A stretch of 13,540 nt of DNA from JAXGYX01 sp964487355 (lineage in GTDB: Bacteria; Bacillota; Clostridia; Saccharofermentanales; Fastidiosipilaceae), in contig CAZAPS010000039.1 of assembly GCA_964487355.1 (NCBI GenBank), positions 1 through 13,540 on the forward strand, written 5' to 3'. A program made the translations under genes and the position numbers. Below, piece after piece: positions 7,277 through 13,540 of this stretch. Every line of letters starts with the position of its first letter. The first letter of the stretch is position 1. The notes under the pieces are model-generated. The model was given only the letters and a program-made list of their open reading frames with translations. It did no database searches and was not told the origin of the DNA.

Positions 7277-7316
7277 ACGCAACAAAGACATCGCCTTGTG
7301 CGTTTGATGTTGTTGT
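7277..7316 (+). other. Mutually exclusive hairpins upstream of the small ORF
   Basis: ACGCA-A-CAA (7277-7285) can pair with TTGTGCGT (7296-7303), eight pairs with one bulge. Alternatively ACAA plus GACATC (7282-7292) can pair with GATGTT plus TTGT (7306-7316), around one mismatch. Both use 7282-7285, so only one can form. Neither is followed by a strong T-run. They could mark the end of the DUF2974 transcript or a leader of the next unit. Confidence 0.3.
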
Positions 7317-7337
7317 GAATAATTGAGAGGGAGACAC

Positions 7338-7427
7338 ATGGCTCGATTCCACATCATCCAGGCGCAGAAACGAATCATTGATACCGCGCTGATGGTCAGT
7401 CATGAGACGCGCGCACCTGACCCATGA
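7338..7427 (+). CDS. Small ORF (29 residues) coupled to the phosphopantetheinyl transferase
   Basis: Too short for standard ORF lists. It starts with ATG at 7338 after the strong ribosome binding site AGAGGGAG (7326-7333), encodes 29 residues and ends with TGA at 7425-7427, overlapping the ATG of the next gene in an ATGA. The downstream gene has no good ribosome binding site of its own, so ribosomes ending here probably restart there. The peptide is basic in its first half (residues K-R at 11-12) with no signal peptide or membrane segment. The stretch K-R-I-I-D-T-A-L faintly resembles the first helix of TetR regulators, which could mean a decayed gene start, but it is too short to judge. It may be a leader peptide serving translation rather than a functional protein. 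Confidence 0.55.
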   Translation: MARFHIIQAQKRIIDTALMVSHETRAPDP

Positions 7428-8086
7428 TCTATTTGTTTGAAAATCCCGGTGTGATTCCGAAAGAGCTGCTGGCCCGCATGCTCTCAGTTTTGCCACCCGA
7501 ACGAAAAGAAAAGGCACTAAAGTTCCGCCACGCGATCGATCAAAAGCAGTCAGCCACGGGTTACCTGCTCCTGACGCTGGCCTTGAGGGACGAATATGGT
7601 ATACGGGAACACCCCTTGCTTTCGTATGGGAAGAACGGCAAACCGTGGCTGGCGACATATCCTCATATCCATTTCAACATCAGTCACTGCAAACGGGCCG
7701 TCGCCTGCGCCGTCTCGACCGCGAATGTGGGCATCGACGTGGAATGTGTCGATTTTTTTGAGACATCACTGGCGGAAAGAATCTGCGACGGCCAAGAACT
7801 GGCAGTCATAATGGCGGCGGACCGCCCGGATATCGCTTTCACGAAATTATGGACAGCCAAAGAGAGTGTCCTGAAATTCACAGGCGAAGGCCTGCGCGAT
7901 GATATCAGGGAAATTCTGACAGATATGGAAGGTCATTGTCACTTTCGAACCATTGAGACGGGCGACGGCCTATACGCGTTGACGGTCTGTCATCCACCGG
8001 GCATGAACGCCGAATCAAAGGTACGATACCTGGCGCTTTCGGATCTGATCCGTATCGTGGATGAAATGGTGGAAAACAATCCATAG
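7424..8086 (+). CDS. Sfp-type 4'-phosphopantetheinyl transferase
   Basis: A 220-residue enzyme of usual family length that transfers phosphopantetheine from coenzyme A to a conserved serine of carrier proteins. The family motifs are intact: V-G-I-D105-V-E107, with the magnesium ligands, and F-T-K-L-W143-T-A-K146-E147-S-V-L-K. Also present are the N-terminal L-P-P-E-R-K-E-K-A-L-K-F-R signature and the family's F-N-I-S-H-C segment. The start at 7424 fits the family N terminus but lacks a proper ribosome binding site and overlaps the stop of a small ORF. No carrier protein, NRPS or PKS gene is in the window, so the target could be fatty-acid acyl carrier protein or a distant pathway. It ends 14 bases from the stop of the convergent lipoprotein gene, leaving no room for separate terminators. 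Confidence 0.92.
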   Translation: MIYLFENPGVIPKELLARMLSVLPPERKEKALKFRHAIDQKQSATGYLLLTLALRDEYGIREHPLLSYGKNGKPWLATYPHIHFNISHCKRAVACAVSTANVGIDVECVDFFETSLAERICDGQELAVIMAADRPDIAFTKLWTAKESVLKFTGEGLRDDIREILTDMEGHCHFRTIETGDGLYALTVCHPPGMNAESKVRYLALSDLIRIVDEMVENNP

Positions 8087-8100
8087 GATTTTATTATTCT

Positions 8101-9042
8101 TTATGGCTTGAGGTCAAAAACGATATAAGGCTGTAACTGGTACGGTTTCTCCGCCACGTTGCGGTCCCGCCACATGGTGAACCAGCGCTCGGTGGGATAA
8201 AAATAGTAGCCGTCCTGCCAGTGGTCCGACGTGTCGTAGGGATCCGCGAAAATGATGACATCGTCGCCGGCTCCGGGCGTGCCCATTGTATCGTAGCCGA
8301 TGATGGCCATCCAGTGACCATCCCAGTCACCCCACTCCACCAGGATCGGACGCCCCGCCTCCAGATGGCCGCGCAGCCAGCGCACAAAAAAGCTGTCCGC
8401 CGCGTCTTCGACGAATCGTTCTGTGTCATTCGAGTTCTCGGAAGCATAGAGGGCGAAGGGAGAAAAGTCGGGAAAGAGATTGCCCGTGTCATTTTCCGTG
8501 AAGCCATCTTCGTCTGTGATCAGATCATCTTCAGAATAGTCCGCGATATAGGATGTCTCGATGATCTCCACTTCGGGCACCGTCTCCAGAAACTGATGGA
8601 GCTTTCTCACACTCGCCCCATGCTCATAGTAATTATTGGCGCTGCCCGGCTCCGCGCCCGGCGTGTCTTCATCGACCGACGCCCTTGAGCCCACGCAGAT
8701 ATCCCATTCCGTGTAACCTTCAATCTCGTAATGATTGAGCACCATCAAGACGGATGAAGGGCCACAGGACCACTCCGTCGTCTGCTGAAAGGTCGCGAAT
8801 TCCGGGATGATTGTCAGATGATCGTTCGATTTCATCCGGTAAAAATCAGGACTGTTCCAATAGGGGGACTCTTCATGGTCACCTCCATTAGCGTAAGAGT
8901 TGGCACCGGCGCCCTCAGCCAAATCCTCACCGTCGATTTTGACCGGCATGTTGTTTTTGCTTCCGGTGTTTTTTTGGCATCCGGCGACGGGCAGCGCGAT
9001 CAGCAGCGCCAGGAGCGCGGTCGCGACGATCGATTTTTTCAT
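8101..9042 (-). CDS. C39-family cysteine peptidase-like lipoprotein
   Basis: A 313-residue predicted lipoprotein. Residues 1-22 form a lipoprotein signal: K2-K3, a hydrophobic stretch and the lipobox V-A-G-C22. The catalytic domain is C39-like (peptidase_C39_2): E-W-S-C93-G-P-S-S-V-L-M-V-L-N supplies the cysteine, G-H243-W-M-A-I-I-G-Y-D the histidine, and F-A-D267-P-Y the third residue. Between them lies a strongly acidic stretch (about 157-217). The start at 9042 follows GAGGTGA (9054-9048); upstream in-frame ATGs to 9096 are excluded because they would bury the signal peptide. The protein should sit on the outer face of the membrane. It has no ABC exporter or bacteriocin gene nearby, unlike exporter-linked C39 domains. 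It could be co-transcribed with the transporter, whose ATPase gene ends 94 bases upstream, but no functional link is evident. Confidence 0.87.
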   Translation of the reverse strand: MKKSIVATALLALLIALPVAGCQKNTGSKNNMPVKIDGEDLAEGAGANSYANGGDHEESPYWNSPDFYRMKSNDHLTIIPEFATFQQTTEWSCGPSSVLMVLNHYEIEGYTEWDICVGSRASVDEDTPGAEPGSANNYYEHGASVRKLHQFLETVPEVEIIETSYIADYSEDDLITDEDGFTENDTGNLFPDFSPFALYASENSNDTERFVEDAADSFFVRWLRGHLEAGRPILVEWGDWDGHWMAIIGYDTMGTPGAGDDVIIFADPYDTSDHWQDGYYFYPTERWFTMWRDRNVAEKPYQLQPYIVFDLKP

Positions 9043-9136
9043 AAATTTCACCTCATTCATATGCATGCGACAGAAGCTATGGTGTTCCTGTCCCAACTCT
9101 GCTGGCAGGTTTTTGCCAAAATATCCTCATGAGCGA
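9043..9136 (-). other. Gap between ABC ATPase and C39 lipoprotein genes
   Basis: These 94 bases hold no gene. A weak 5-pair hairpin (TGGCA 9103-9107 with TGCCA 9114-9118) is present but is not followed by a T-run on the minus strand, so no terminator is called. No good promoter for the lipoprotein gene is seen, leaving co-transcription with the transporter possible. Confidence 0.4.
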
Positions 9137-10219
9137 TCAAAAACTAATTTGAATCCGATTGTCACCGCTTTCATAAGAATGACTTGCGCTCTTTGTTTTT
9201 GCCAGGGCGATTTTAACGGAAAGATCATCTCCTTCCTCGATTGGATTGAATGGCTTGCCTGCCCAACGCATGGTCACCTCGCAGTCTTCTCCGCCTTCAG
9301 CGCAGGAAGCGTCAAAACGTAAAAGCAGGTCTTCGTCCGCCAATGTTGGAAGCACCACTGACACGCACATCTCTTCAAATATCTGTTGAAACTTTAAACT
9401 TTGCGCCGGAGACAACGCGTGTCTGTGCGCGAACTCCGCCAGGCTGTTCGCGGTCGCGACAAAATCAAAGTTTTTGGATTCGATATCGTAATGGAAGTTC
9501 CGGAGCTGTTTCACAAATATACGGGTTCTTTGCCGCTGAGGATTATCGAAGATCGTTTCCGGAGCCCCCTCCTCATAAATAATGCCCTGATCCATATAAA
9601 AAATCCGACTCGACACATCGCGGGCGAATTTCATCTCATGAGTGACAATCACCATGGTGAGTCCCGCTTGGGCAAGATTTCGGATGACCGCGAGAACCTC
9701 ACCAACCATAGTCGGGTCCAACGCGCTGGTGGGCTCATCGAAGAGCAAAACCTCCGGTCTCATGGCCAGAGCTCTGACAATGGCCGCGCGCTGTTGTTGA
9801 CCGCCGGACAATTCGTCCGGATAGTTTTTGGCTTTCTCAGCCAGACCAACGCTTTTTAACAGTCTCATGGCTTCATCATATGCCTCTTGCCGGCTTAGCC
9901 CCAGAAGATCCACCGGAGCCATCATCGTGTTTTCAATAATGGTTAGATGGGAAAACAGATTGAAGGACTGGAACACCATGCCCATCTTCCGGCGTACCTT
10001 GGCAAGGGCGCCCGGCTCTTGATAGATGTTCACTTCATCCAAAAGGATCTCGCCCGCGCTGGCCCGTTCCAAACCGTTCAGACAGCGCAAAAATGTGCTT
10101 TTTCCTGTACCGGACGGACCGATGATCGACACGATTTCCCCTTTGCCAATAGTGGCGCTCACATCGGTCAGCGGAGTGACGTTGGGATATTCCTTTCTCA
10201 AATGTCGAACTTCAATCAT
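9137..10219 (-). CDS. Amino-acid-type ABC transporter ATPase with HATPase-like tail
   Basis: A 360-residue ABC ATPase of the GlnQ/HisP type. Residues 1-240 carry all nucleotide-binding motifs: Walker A G34-P-S-G-T-G-K40-S-T, Q-loop V-F-Q-S-F-N-L-F, signature L-S-G-G-Q-Q-Q-R, Walker B V-L-L-F-D-E-P, D-loop S-A-L-D-P and switch histidine V-T-H-E-M. GlnQ proteins normally end near 240, whereas this one has about 120 extra residues. The tail resembles an RsbW-type histidine-kinase-like ATPase domain: F-E-E-M-C-V-S287 aligns with the N-box and A-G-K-P-F-N-P (320-326) with the D-x-G-x-P-F-x-P region, but the nucleotide-contacting Asn and Asp are lost. It is probably a regulatory rather than catalytic domain. 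ATG at 10219 overlaps the permease stop as ATGA, so translation is coupled. Confidence 0.93.
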   Translation of the reverse strand: MIEVRHLRKEYPNVTPLTDVSATIGKGEIVSIIGPSGTGKSTFLRCLNGLERASAGEILLDEVNIYQEPGALAKVRRKMGMVFQSFNLFSHLTIIENTMMAPVDLLGLSRQEAYDEAMRLLKSVGLAEKAKNYPDELSGGQQQRAAIVRALAMRPEVLLFDEPTSALDPTMVGEVLAVIRNLAQAGLTMVIVTHEMKFARDVSSRIFYMDQGIIYEEGAPETIFDNPQRQRTRIFVKQLRNFHYDIESKNFDFVATANSLAEFAHRHALSPAQSLKFQQIFEEMCVSVVLPTLADEDLLLRFDASCAEGGEDCEVTMRWAGKPFNPIEEGDDLSVKIALAKTKSASHSYESGDNRIQISF

Positions 10220-11826
10220 TTTTCAGTCACTCCCTTCACATCGCGGGATCTTTTACCGGGGTCAATTCTGATTTCAATAAGATTCAAAAGAGACGTCAAT
10301 GCCCAGGCAATTAAAAAGTAAATCACCGCGGTCGCGATCAGAGGAAAGAAAGCCTCATACGTCCGGCTGCGGATGATGTCGGATATTTTGGTTAAATCCT
10401 GCACGGCGATATAACCCACCACGGAGGTCATTTTCACCATTGATATGAATTCTCCTTTGTAGACCGGCAGTATACGGTGCGCGGCCTGTGGAAATATAAC
10501 CTTGCGAAACGTCTGTAGATTGTTATAGCCCAGAGCCAGAGATGCCTCTATCTGACCCTTGGGGACCGCCTCGATGCCGGTTCTCATCATTTCACCGACG
10601 TAAACACCAAAGTTGATGGATATGCCGATAATCGCGACCATAATGGCGCTGACATCAACGGATCCGAACACCACATAATAGAAAATCATCAAAAGCACTA
10701 CCATCGGCACACCCTGAATCAACCGGATGAATACTTTGGCGAAACCGACGAGACCTCTTTTTTTGCTCATACGAAGCAGGCACATCCCAAACCCGAACAG
10801 GGTTCCGAATAGTCCCGACATGATCGAAATCACCAAAGTGACGCCGATGCCTCCGGCGATCAGTTTCCAGCGACTTTCCCTGATAAATGTTTTTTGAAAA
10901 CTATTTGAAATTTTCTCGCGGAAGCTGACCTCGGTTTTTGCGCCGGAATCAGCGTGCCCATCAGCGACGGCGCGGGTGATGATCCATTGACCGTAAGAAT
11001 GGTAACTTTCGCTGAAATCAACGCTTTGACGCCGCTCCTCGGTAATCGCGAGACCACCTCCGGCCAGATCATATTTTCCTGAAGTGATACCCGCCAGCAT
11101 CCCGGCGATATTGGACTCTGTCACGCTCAACCCATAACCGTGTTCCTTGCAGAAACGGCTGAGTAAATCAAGCTCCAGACCGGTCAGATCTCCACCCACC
11201 ATGAAGCTGATGGGCTCCATATTGCCCTGAGCCGCGTAGCGAATGACCCCATTTTCTGCTGATAACTCAGTGGCGGCGATCACTTCAGGATAGCCATCCT
11301 TCGCGTTGAACCACTGGTCATATAATTCGTCGAAAAGACCACTGCTTTTGGTGGATAATATGAAGGAATCAAGCCGCTCCAGCACGCCTTGCGAAAATTC
11401 GGCGCGGGCCGACATAAATGCCACGTGATCCGAAGGACCTTCCAGTTCAAAGGCCGCCAGACCCTGATTTTCGCGAAGTATGAATGGAACGCGGGTGTCC
11501 ACTGTCATAAATCCATCAATCTTTCCGGATTTCAGGGCCACAATCATGTCGGAGACGCCTTCGAAGTAAAGTATGCTCGTGTCAGGCAGATAGTCCGCTG
11601 TATACGCATCCTGAATACTGCCGGTTCGGACGCCCATTTTCGCTTTGGTGGCGTTCATCTCCTGTGACGAGGAAAATTCAGATAGCGGACTTTTATCCAC
11701 AGCTGTCACCTCGAGCGCCATTGCGCCGGCGACGACATGCGAAGATTGTGTATCAATTGATAAAAAAACAAGGAGAAACGTTAGCAGAGTCAGCGGAAGA
11801 ATCAGATAAGAGGCAATTCTTTTCAT
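10216..11826 (-). CDS. Fused substrate-binding protein and permease of an amino-acid ABC transporter
   Basis: A 536-residue inner-membrane subunit. A signal or anchor segment lies at about 5-24. Residues 64-175 resemble the second half of a family-3 solute-binding protein: M-G-V-R-T-G, then G-K-I-D-G-F-M-T-V-D, then the closing helix ending D-Q-W-F. Residues 190-290 resemble the first half: N-M-E-P-I-S-F, G-L-E-L-D-L, G-K-Y-D-L-A and I-T-E-E-R-R-Q-S-V-D-F-S. The two halves of one fold therefore appear in swapped order. Residues 318-520 are the permease, with several membrane segments, Q-G-V-P near 374 and the ATPase-contact motif E-A-S-L-A-L-G-Y. ATG at 11826 is chosen because GGGGT lies eight bases upstream; a GTG at 11841 has no ribosome binding site. 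Substrate is probably a polar amino acid, by family only. Confidence 0.88.
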   Translation of the reverse strand: MKRIASYLILPLTLLTFLLVFLSIDTQSSHVVAGAMALEVTAVDKSPLSEFSSSQEMNATKAKMGVRTGSIQDAYTADYLPDTSILYFEGVSDMIVALKSGKIDGFMTVDTRVPFILRENQGLAAFELEGPSDHVAFMSARAEFSQGVLERLDSFILSTKSSGLFDELYDQWFNAKDGYPEVIAATELSAENGVIRYAAQGNMEPISFMVGGDLTGLELDLLSRFCKEHGYGLSVTESNIAGMLAGITSGKYDLAGGGLAITEERRQSVDFSESYHSYGQWIITRAVADGHADSGAKTEVSFREKISNSFQKTFIRESRWKLIAGGIGVTLVISIMSGLFGTLFGFGMCLLRMSKKRGLVGFAKVFIRLIQGVPMVVLLMIFYYVVFGSVDVSAIMVAIIGISINFGVYVGEMMRTGIEAVPKGQIEASLALGYNNLQTFRKVIFPQAAHRILPVYKGEFISMVKMTSVVGYIAVQDLTKISDIIRSRTYEAFFPLIATAVIYFLIAWALTSLLNLIEIRIDPGKRSRDVKGVTEK

Positions 11827-11846
11827 ACGATTTGACCCCACTTAGG

Positions 11847-11884
11847 ACGAACGATTCCAGTGACTTGTATGTACCCATATTTTA
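11847..11884 (-). promoter_or_regulatory. Candidate promoter and operator of the ABC transporter operon
   Basis: On the minus strand TAAAAT (11884-11879) is preceded by TGA, forming an extended -10. The -35 at 17 bases (GTGAAC, 11907-11902) is weak. Just downstream of the expected start site, ACGAACGATT at 11847-11856 exactly repeats a 10-mer near the TetR promoter (12532-12541). Slightly upstream, TGGACAG (11890-11896) and CTGTCCA (11920-11926) form a perfect 7-base dyad across the end of the TetR gene. Confidence 0.35.
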
Positions 11885-11909
11885 TCAAATGGACAGCAAC
11901 AGTTCACCA

Positions 11910-12491
11910 TTAATTTTCACTGTCCAAAAAACCCCGCAAGCCAAAATAACTGGCTTTTTCAATAAAGAAAGCGATCTCTTGTGGTTTTTTCTCCATACCT
12001 TCCTGTATCCATTTTTGGATGATCGCGACGCTGCCGCTGACCGAAAATCGATACAGCATTTCTATCTGTTCCTTCTTGTCCTTCATTCCCGAGCTTTGCC
12101 ACTCTTCGATGGTTCGATCATGCGCAAGATCAATGATATGTCGGAGAAAATCTTTGTCACCATGCTCTGAGAAAATAATGGCGCATAAGTCACGGTTATC
12201 AGAAATAGCCTGACAAATCTCAGTCAGCAATGTGGAGATGCTCTCGTTCTTCAAGGAACGCTCAATAGATTGCTCCACTTGCTCATAGAGCTCCTCCTCA
12301 ATGGTTCTCAAAAGAGCTTCGGGGCTGTCGTAGTGCGCATAGAATGTATTGCGATTTATACTCGCGTGCCGGCAAAGCTCACTTGTCGTGATTTTCGCGA
12401 CAGGCTTCTCCTTCATCAGCTCCAACAAACTTTCTCGAAGGAACATTTTTGTGTATAACACCCTGCGATCGACTTTTTTATTTTGCTCCAT
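11910..12491 (-). CDS. TetR/AcrR-family transcriptional regulator
   Basis: A 193-residue repressor-type regulator of usual length. The N-terminal helix-turn-helix is clear at about 30-60: I-T-T-S-E-L-C-R-H-A-S-I-N-R-N-T-F-Y-A-H-Y-D-S, followed by L-L-R-T-I-E-E-E-L. The lead-in R-R-V-L-Y-T-K-M-F-L-R-E-S-L-L-E-L-M-K is typical of the Bacillota TetR group with a small C-terminal domain, to which DhaS belongs. The remaining residues form the ligand-binding helices; no ligand can be read. AAAGG (12504-12500) lies eight bases before the ATG. The gene is divergent from the lipocalin-like gene and precedes the transporter genes on its own strand, so it may regulate either or both. Confidence 0.93.
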   Translation of the reverse strand: MEQNKKVDRRVLYTKMFLRESLLELMKEKPVAKITTSELCRHASINRNTFYAHYDSPEALLRTIEEELYEQVEQSIERSLKNESISTLLTEICQAISDNRDLCAIIFSEHGDKDFLRHIIDLAHDRTIEEWQSSGMKDKKEQIEMLYRFSVSGSVAIIQKWIQEGMEKKPQEIAFFIEKASYFGLRGFLDSEN

Positions 12492-12528
12492 TTTGATTAC
12501 CTTTCAAAACATTCAATTTCAAATCAAA

Positions 12529-12581
12529 TTAACGAACGATTTCGCACGGTTCTGTTAGATAACAGACACTGTTTAACGAAC
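12529..12581. promoter_or_regulatory. Probable TetR operator region
   Basis: TCTGTTA (12551-12557) and TAACAGA (12560-12566) form a 16-bp dyad with perfect 7-base arms, the size of typical TetR operators. A third half-site follows: AACAG (12561-12565) also pairs with CTGTT (12569-12573). The dyad is bracketed by direct repeats of TTAACGAAC at 12529-12537 and 12573-12581, 44 bases apart, close to four helical turns. It lies between the TetR start codon and its candidate promoter, where a repressor would block transcription. Confidence 0.6.
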
Positions 12582-12611
12582 ATGTTGTTGCTTATATTAC
12601 ATACTGTAAGC

Positions 12612-12640
12612 ATTATAGAAGTAAAGTGACCGATCAACAA
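12612..12640 (-). promoter_or_regulatory. Candidate promoter of the TetR gene
   Basis: On the minus strand TTGTTG (12640-12635) and a perfect TATAAT (12617-12612) are 17 bases apart. Transcription would start near 12605, giving a leader of about 115 bases that contains the operator-like repeats. Confidence 0.5.
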
Positions 12641-12663
12641 TCTCTATCAGTGGAGGTGTGAAC

Positions 12664-13540
12664 ATGGCGAAGCTCAGAAAGATACGATACAGGGGACGTG
12701 AGCACGGTAGTTTTGCGCAAGAGTGGGGCCTGCACAAAGGATGTTCTGAGTGGTGGTACGCCACAGGATATCTCAAGGACAATTTGGAAAGACTTTACTC
12801 TTTTCAGTTCACCGTATTGCGGGTGCGTGTGGGAATATTTTACCCTTATATGGTCATGCTGGGCCTGACGGATTTCTCCACGGGCAGTCATGAGTATTAC
12901 CAGAATATTCAGTTCTCAGCAAAAAACATCACCATCGATTCCGATACCGTCGGATATGGAGACATTGCTCAAGTACGCAAAATGGAACAAGGTATGAAAC
13001 TGGTGGCGCGGCACAAGAATTTTTCGCTCGATTTGGAGCTTGACTACGGTAAAGGCGCGGTTTGGCACTGTGACAACGGTTTTCTACAGATGGGCATACC
13101 GGATAAGAAACAGACAACGATTTATTATTCCTATCCCAACATGCCGACCACCGGCACAATGAAAATTGGCGCGGATGCGATTCACGTAACAGGCAAGACC
13201 TGGTTCGACAAGCAAGGTGGCCCTTACAGCTTGCTGAACACCAAGACACACTGGGAATGGTTTTCGCTGCGCTTCTTTGATGACGAGGAAATGATGCTGT
13301 TTTCTTTCCCGCAAAGTAGCTATCAAGATGGCACATATATTCGAAAGAACGGAGAAAGTCAAAGGCTTACGAATTACACGATCACGCCCATCGATTTCGC
13401 CTATCCTAACGGCGTGAAGTATTCTTGTGAATGGGAGCTGACCGTTCCCGGATTAAAGGAAGAACAGTATGTGATCACACCACTTCTAAAAGGACAGATG
13501 AACATGGGTTATTACGAATTATTGGCAAGCATTCGCAACA
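12664..13540 (+). CDS. CrtC/AttH-type lipocalin-like protein, partial (C terminus outside window)
   Basis: The reading frame is open from ATG at 12664 to the window end, at least 292 residues. GGAGGTG at 12652-12658 is a strong ribosome binding site five bases before the ATG. The opening E-W-W-Y-A-T-G-Y-L is the signature of the lipocalin-like domain found in AttH and in CrtC (carotenoid 1,2-hydratase) proteins. The second-half motif H-W-E-W-F-S-L-R-F-F-D-D-E-E-M-M-L-F also fits. The usual W-x-D-x-x-W-G segment is replaced by W-F-D-K-Q-G-G. No signal peptide is visible, so it is probably cytoplasmic, unlike some secreted relatives. With no carotenoid genes nearby, a carotenoid hydratase role should not be assumed; binding or conversion of a hydrophobic ligand is the safer inference. 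The divergent TetR gene is its likely regulator. Confidence 0.82.
   Translation, partial: MAKLRKIRYRGREHGSFAQEWGLHKGCSEWWYATGYLKDNLERLYSFQFTVLRVRVGIFYPYMVMLGLTDFSTGSHEYYQNIQFSAKNITIDSDTVGYGDIAQVRKMEQGMKLVARHKNFSLDLELDYGKGAVWHCDNGFLQMGIPDKKQTTIYYSYPNMPTTGTMKIGADAIHVTGKTWFDKQGGPYSLLNTKTHWEWFSLRFFDDEEMMLFSFPQSSYQDGTYIRKNGESQRLTNYTITPIDFAYPNGVKYSCEWELTVPGLKEEQYVITPLLKGQMNMGYYELLASIRN

Noticed and set aside
8221..8688. Plus-strand frame of 155 codons opposite the C39 lipoprotein
   Set aside because: The minus-strand protein has a lipobox and catalytic motifs; this frame is a by-product of its codon use.
9043..9096. Upstream ATGs extending the C39 lipoprotein by 18 residues
   Set aside because: They would place the lipoprotein signal internally, and GAGGTGA sits correctly for 9042.
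9103..9118. Hairpin TGGCA/TGCCA as terminator of the transporter operon
   Set aside because: The stem is only five pairs and no T-run follows on the minus strand.
9401..9859. Open frame of 152 codons on the plus strand inside the ABC ATPase gene
   Set aside because: It lies wholly opposite a gene with all ABC motifs, has no ribosome binding site of note and resembles no family.
12584..12619. Forward promoter for the lipocalin-like gene (TTGTTG or TTGCTT with TATAGA or CATTAT)
   Set aside because: Spacings are 20 or more bases for TATAGA, and the 17-base option has only a 4 of 6 match at -10 and 3 of 6 at -35, so I could not choose one.
12929..13336. Minus-strand frame of 135 codons opposite the lipocalin-like gene
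   Set aside because: The plus strand stays open to the window end with clear family motifs and a strong ribosome binding site.

Overview
The window looks like chromosomal DNA of a Bacillota-type bacterium, probably a clostridial anaerobe. This is an inference from strong purine-rich ribosome binding sites, moderate GC, standard stop codons and family content (VTC/DUF4956/CotH cassette, Mbeg1-like hydrolase, short TetR regulator, amino-acid ABC transporter with fused binding protein). No species is assigned. There is no rRNA, tRNA, CRISPR array or insertion sequence. No gap between genes exceeds about 220 bases.

Left part (1-5271, plus strand): a LysR-type regulator is followed by a tight three-gene cluster. 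This encodes a soluble VTC-domain polyphosphate polymerase, a DUF4956 membrane protein overlapping it by 7 bases, and an 897-residue membrane-anchored CotH-type kinase with leucine-rich repeats, a chitobiase-like domain and a C-terminal InlB-like repeat. The first two are probably made together and may form a polyphosphate synthesis and export unit. The CotH protein would sit outside the membrane.

Middle (5272-8086, plus strand): a bacterioferritin keeps every ferroxidase ligand and the haem methionine. Three consecutive RNA-type hairpins follow it, the last resembling a terminator. Next come a DUF2974/Mbeg1-like alpha/beta hydrolase with a GHSKGG nucleophile motif, a 29-codon small ORF with a strong ribosome binding site, and an Sfp-type 4'-phosphopantetheinyl transferase whose ATG overlaps the small ORF's stop codon.

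Right part (8101-12491, minus strand): read in transcription order, a TetR-family regulator, an ABC permease with a rearranged N-terminal substrate-binding region, its overlapping ATPase with an extra histidine-kinase-like tail, and a C39-family peptidase lipoprotein. The transporter pair is probably for polar amino acids. Divergent from the TetR gene, a CrtC/AttH-type lipocalin-like protein runs off the window end. The shared TetR/lipocalin intergenic region carries a 16-bp palindrome, and a 10-mer there recurs upstream of the transporter, suggesting one regulator for both sides.

The most unusual items are the VTC-DUF4956-LRR/CotH cassette, the ABC transporter in which both subunits depart from the usual architecture, and the coupled small ORF ahead of the phosphopantetheinyl transferase.
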